A model generated the notes under the pieces. The model ran no database searches. It saw nothing but the letters and a program-made list of their open reading frames with translations, and was not told where the DNA came from. From Tetragenococcus halophilus (GTDB lineage: Bacteria; Bacillota; Bacilli; Lactobacillales; Enterococcaceae): a stretch of DNA of 64,000 bases. Numbering within the stretch: position 1 is the first letter of the stretch; each line of letters opens with the position of its first letter. Made by a program: the position numbers and the translations under genes. The DNA is taken from NCBI RefSeq assembly GCF_021474685.1, contig NZ_JAKEIT010000001.1, forward strand, positions 1 to 64,000. The letters run 5' to 3'. Shown piece by piece: positions 61,654 to 64,000 of the stretch.

Positions 61654-62982
61654 TCATCCTTCCTGTTTTGCCTGAATCGCTGCTTTAGCTCCACGGATGT
61701 TATCTAGTAAAGGAATATTCGATGGACAAATAAATGAGCAATTGCCGCACTCTATACAATCCATTGCGCCTAATTTTTCTGCTTTTTCAATATCCCCTCG
61801 TTCAAAAGCTTCCGAAATTAAAATAGGCTGTAAACTCACAGGACAGACATGCAGGCATTCAGCGCACATAATACAGTCCTTTGGTTCTTCAATTTGGGCT
61901 TGTTTAGGTGTCAATACAGATACTGCTGTCATTCCTTTACTAACAGGGACACTTAAATCATTAATCGCCTTTCCCATCATCGGTCCACCTGATAAAATTT
62001 TGCTTGGTATCGAAGAAAAGCCTTCACAATCTTCAATCACTGACTCCACTGGTGTGCCGATTCTTACTTTTAAATTTTGCGGATTTTTTATAGGCGAGCC
62101 GGAAACAGAAATCACGCGTTCAATCAAAGGTTCTCCTAGCTCACAAGCATGGTAGACTGCTCTGGCACTGGAAACATTTAGTAAGACGACATGTACATCT
62201 GCTGGCAATTCACCTGCTTGAATCTCACGTCCTGTTAAGCTCTTAATTAGATTTTTCTCAGAACCTTGAGGATACATTGCTTTTAATTCTTGCACAGTCA
62301 CTTTTTCATTATCCGAAGTTGCATCTTCCAATGCTTTTTTCACATCTTTTTTGTTATCTTCTATGCCAAGATAAATATTTTTTAAGTCAGGATATAAGCT
62401 TGAAACGATATCGATACCTTTAATAACCTCATCAGTATATTCCAACATCACTCGATGATCAGAGGTAGAATAAGGTTCACACTCTGCACCATTTAAGATA
62501 ACCGTGTCGATCTTTTTTTCTTCAGGAGGCGCTAATTTAACAGCTGCAGGAAAAGTAGCGCCACCCATACCAACGATACCAGCTTTCCTGATGGCATCTA
62601 TAATTTCTTTGTTTGACATTTCACTTGAACGACCAGGAGTAAGGATGGGATGAGCTTTTGTATACGTAAAATCATTTTTTATAATAATACTTTCAACTTC
62701 ACTGCCACCTGCTTGCAATCGTTTTTCAATTGCCGTAACAGTACCCGCAACCGATGAATAAACGTGTGCAGAAACAAAACCGCCCTCTTTTGCAATCATT
62801 TGTCCGACTTTAACATAATCACCAACTTCAACAATAGGTTCAGCAGGCGCTCCAATATGCATAGACATAGGATAAATCATCATTTTGGGTACCGTAGCTT
62901 CTACAATTGGCTTTTTATCTGTAAACCCCTTTTGTTCATCAGGATGAGCACCATCTTCTTTATGCATAAACGAAAATTTCAT
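61654..62982 (-). CDS. rnfC: Rnf complex subunit C (NADH-binding, iron-sulfur)
   Basis: RnfC is the soluble subunit that binds NAD(H) and passes electrons by FMN and [4Fe-4S] centres. The 442-residue product has the N-terminal barrel (HIGAPAEPIVEVGDYVKVG), the nucleotide-binding motif GMGGATFPAAVKLA, NGAECEPYSTSDHRVM, and two C-terminal ferredoxin motifs: CIMCAECLHVCP and CIECGNCSFICP. Length is that of clostridial RnfC. It is the first gene of a two-gene unit with rnfD. Confidence 0.93.
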   Translation of the reverse strand: MKFSFMHKEDGAHPDEQKGFTDKKPIVEATVPKMMIYPMSMHIGAPAEPIVEVGDYVKVGQMIAKEGGFVSAHVYSSVAGTVTAIEKRLQAGGSEVESIIIKNDFTYTKAHPILTPGRSSEMSNKEIIDAIRKAGIVGMGGATFPAAVKLAPPEEKKIDTVILNGAECEPYSTSDHRVMLEYTDEVIKGIDIVSSLYPDLKNIYLGIEDNKKDVKKALEDATSDNEKVTVQELKAMYPQGSEKNLIKSLTGREIQAGELPADVHVVLLNVSSARAVYHACELGEPLIERVISVSGSPIKNPQNLKVRIGTPVESVIEDCEGFSSIPSKILSGGPMMGKAINDLSVPVSKGMTAVSVLTPKQAQIEEPKDCIMCAECLHVCPVSLQPILISEAFERGDIEKAEKLGAMDCIECGNCSFICPSNIPLLDNIRGAKAAIQAKQEG

Positions 62983-63059
62983 AAATAGCCCCCTTTTTAA
63001 TGATTAAAACTTCACTAACTATAGTAATTCAAAAGTAATCCCTTTCATTTTGTTTTACT

Positions 63060-63078
63060 AATCAATACTTATTTGATT
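63060..63078. promoter_or_regulatory. Inverted repeat upstream of rnfC
   Basis: AATCAA-N7-TTGATT lies 78 bases before rnfC. It could be a redox-regulator operator, but it does not match the usual Rex or FNR consensus. Low confidence. Confidence 0.25.
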
Positions 63079-63143
63079 TATTGCAATACATTAAAATGCT
63101 TATTTATATTAATTACAGTATACATGATACAAACTAAAATAAA

Positions 63144-63187
63144 AAGGTTTCTATGTGTAATGAAGAACACATAAAAAACCTTTTTAT
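63144..63187 (-). terminator. Terminator after efp
   Basis: AAAAAGGTTT and the complementary arm AAAAACCTTTTT, with an inner TATGTG/CACATA pairing, form a stem with T-rich ends. Confidence 0.8.
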
Positions 63188-63203
63188 TTCTATAATATCA
63201 ACT

Positions 63204-63770
63204 TTATTTGCCGGCACGTTTCACATAGCTGCCTTCTTGTGTGTTAATTTCTAACATTTCGCCTTCTCCGACAAAATCTGGTACGTTCACGACTAAACCT
63301 GTTTCTAAAGTTGCAGGTTTACCTGAACCTGTGACAGTAGCACCTTTAATAGAAGGTTGAGTTTCTGTTACCCGCAATTCAACCGTTGTAGGTAGTTGAA
63401 TCCCAATAACTTCACTGCCATAAAATTGGATTTTTACTTCCATGTTTTCAATCAAATACTTCATTTCGTCTGCAATATTTTCGGTTGGGATTTCGTATTG
63501 TTCATAAGATTCCATATCCATAAAATAAGCCATTTGATCCATAGCATACAAGAACTGTACAGTTCTTGTTTCAATAATTGCCTGGTCAAATTTATCCTCT
63601 GGACGAAAAGTTGTATCATAAGTCGTACCAGAACGTACGTCTCTTAATTTCATACGCATAACTGTATTGCCTTTGCCTGGTTTATGATGACTAGCTTCTA
63701 GCACTTTAATTAAAGAGCCATCTTTTTGCACAAAAGTCATCCCAGCTTTTAAATCACTTGCTGCAATCAT
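63204..63770 (-). CDS. efp: Translation elongation factor P
   Basis: EF-P relieves ribosome stalling at proline stretches. The 188-residue product has three beta-barrel domains and the modification loop [10 protein letters not shown], with Lys33 as the expected modified residue (5-aminopentanol in Bacillus). The domain III signature (SYVKRAGK end) is present. It has its own terminator and is preceded by a partial gene. Confidence 0.96.
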   Translation of the reverse strand: MIAASDLKAGMTFVQKDGSLIKVLEASHHKPGKGNTVMRMKLRDVRSGTTYDTTFRPEDKFDQAIIETRTVQFLYAMDQMAYFMDMESYEQYEIPTENIADEMKYLIENMEVKIQFYGSEVIGIQLPTTVELRVTETQPSIKGATVTGSGKPATLETGLVVNVPDFVGEGEMLEINTQEGSYVKRAGK

Positions 63771-63852
63771 TATTCATTCTCCTTTACTCCTAAGAATTGT
63801 CCTTTACTATACTAACACAAATAACAAACAATAAGCTAGTTATAGACGAAGT

Positions 63853-64000
63853 TTACTCACGGTCCTTGTCTTTTTCATCGTCTTGCATTAATTTCTCATT
63901 GTAAAAATCTGATTTTTTCATCAGCTCATTTTGGAAGGGTTCATAACCAAATTGTTCAATAAGTGTAGGCTGATCAGAAAAAAGGTTAACACCTAAGCCT
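63853..64000 (-). CDS. C-terminal end of an unidentified gene (cut by window edge)
   Basis: An open frame enters from the right edge and ends with TAA at 63853-63855. The last 48 residues include LGVNLFSDQPTLIEQFGYEP and the acidic tail MQDDEKDKDRE. It precedes efp by 83 bases on the same strand. No family is recognised. Confidence 0.6.
   Translation of the reverse strand, partial: GLGVNLFSDQPTLIEQFGYEPFQNELMKKSDFYNEKLMQDDEKDKDRE

Noticed and set aside
61697-62155. Open frame of 152 codons opposite rnfC
   Set aside because: It is antisense to the conserved iron-sulfur and nucleotide-binding coding sequence and resembles no protein.
1-64000. CRISPR arrays, insertion sequences, rRNA genes, prophage genes
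   Set aside because: No regular direct-repeat array, transposase motif, rRNA sequence or phage structural gene was seen on either strand.

Overview
The window looks like chromosomal DNA of a low-GC Gram-positive bacterium of the Lactobacillales, most probably family Enterococcaceae (Enterococcus, Tetragenococcus or a close relative). The basis is the L27 precursor with a cleavable N-terminal extension next to its protease Prp, the Firmicutes-type gene orders (dnaX-ybaB-recR, tmk-darA-holB-ricT-yabA, spxA-mecA-coiA-pepF, relQ-nadK-rluD), T-box and L10/L21 leader RNAs, and protein sequences that resemble enterococcal ones from memory. The genus is inference only. Most genes are on the minus strand. 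No rRNA operon, CRISPR array, transposase or prophage is visible.

Layout. 0-2.6 kb: rplU-prp-rpmA behind an L21 leader, a tRNA-Arg(UCU) beside an acetyltransferase fragment, and trmR. 2.7-4.4 kb: a T-box riboswitch with a proline specifier in front of an archaeal-type prolyl-tRNA synthetase. 4.4-9.7 kb: a decayed membrane-protein gene, an aldo/keto reductase, lplA, and nrdDG behind two NrdR boxes. 9.7-17.7 kb: LexA-controlled dinB, then rsmI and the replication/recombination cluster yabA, ricT, holB, darA-like, tmk, recR, ybaB, dnaX. 17.9-21.4 kb: a beta-glucoside GH1 enzyme with a PTS IIC, and an NAD(P)-binding protein. 21.6-26.2 kb: rplL, rplJ, rplA, rplK, then nusG, secE, rpmG, split by a lipoprotein hydrolase on the opposite strand. 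26.4-33.1 kb: c-di-AMP receptor CbpA, a lipid kinase, an unassigned structured RNA, queT, recD2, a phosphatase and trmL. 33.2-39.5 kb: a second unassigned RNA, rlmA, cutC, mgtE, rluD-like, nadK, relQ and a CYTH protein. 39.6-54 kb: pepF, coiA, mecA, spxA, an ABC exporter, a SNF2 helicase, sbcCD and plsC. 54-56.3 kb: trmN6-like, a GIY-YIG protein, and two fluoride channel genes behind a fluoride riboswitch. 56.3-60.5 kb: an ABC-2 efflux module with its TetR regulator, flanked on both sides by fragments of related genes. 60.6-63.8 kb: rnfC-rnfD without the other Rnf subunits, then efp and a partial gene.

Most of the window is housekeeping: translation, replication and repair, with nucleotide second-messenger signalling (RelQ makes (p)ppGpp; DarA-like and CbpA bind c-di-AMP). 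The points most worth a second look are two stand-alone transcripts with good promoters and terminators (28107-28361 and 33204-33318), a possible programmed frameshift in dnaX that would give a 431-residue gamma form, the isolated rnfCD pair, and the rearranged ABC/TetR locus with two matching TGACY-N5-GGTCA operators.
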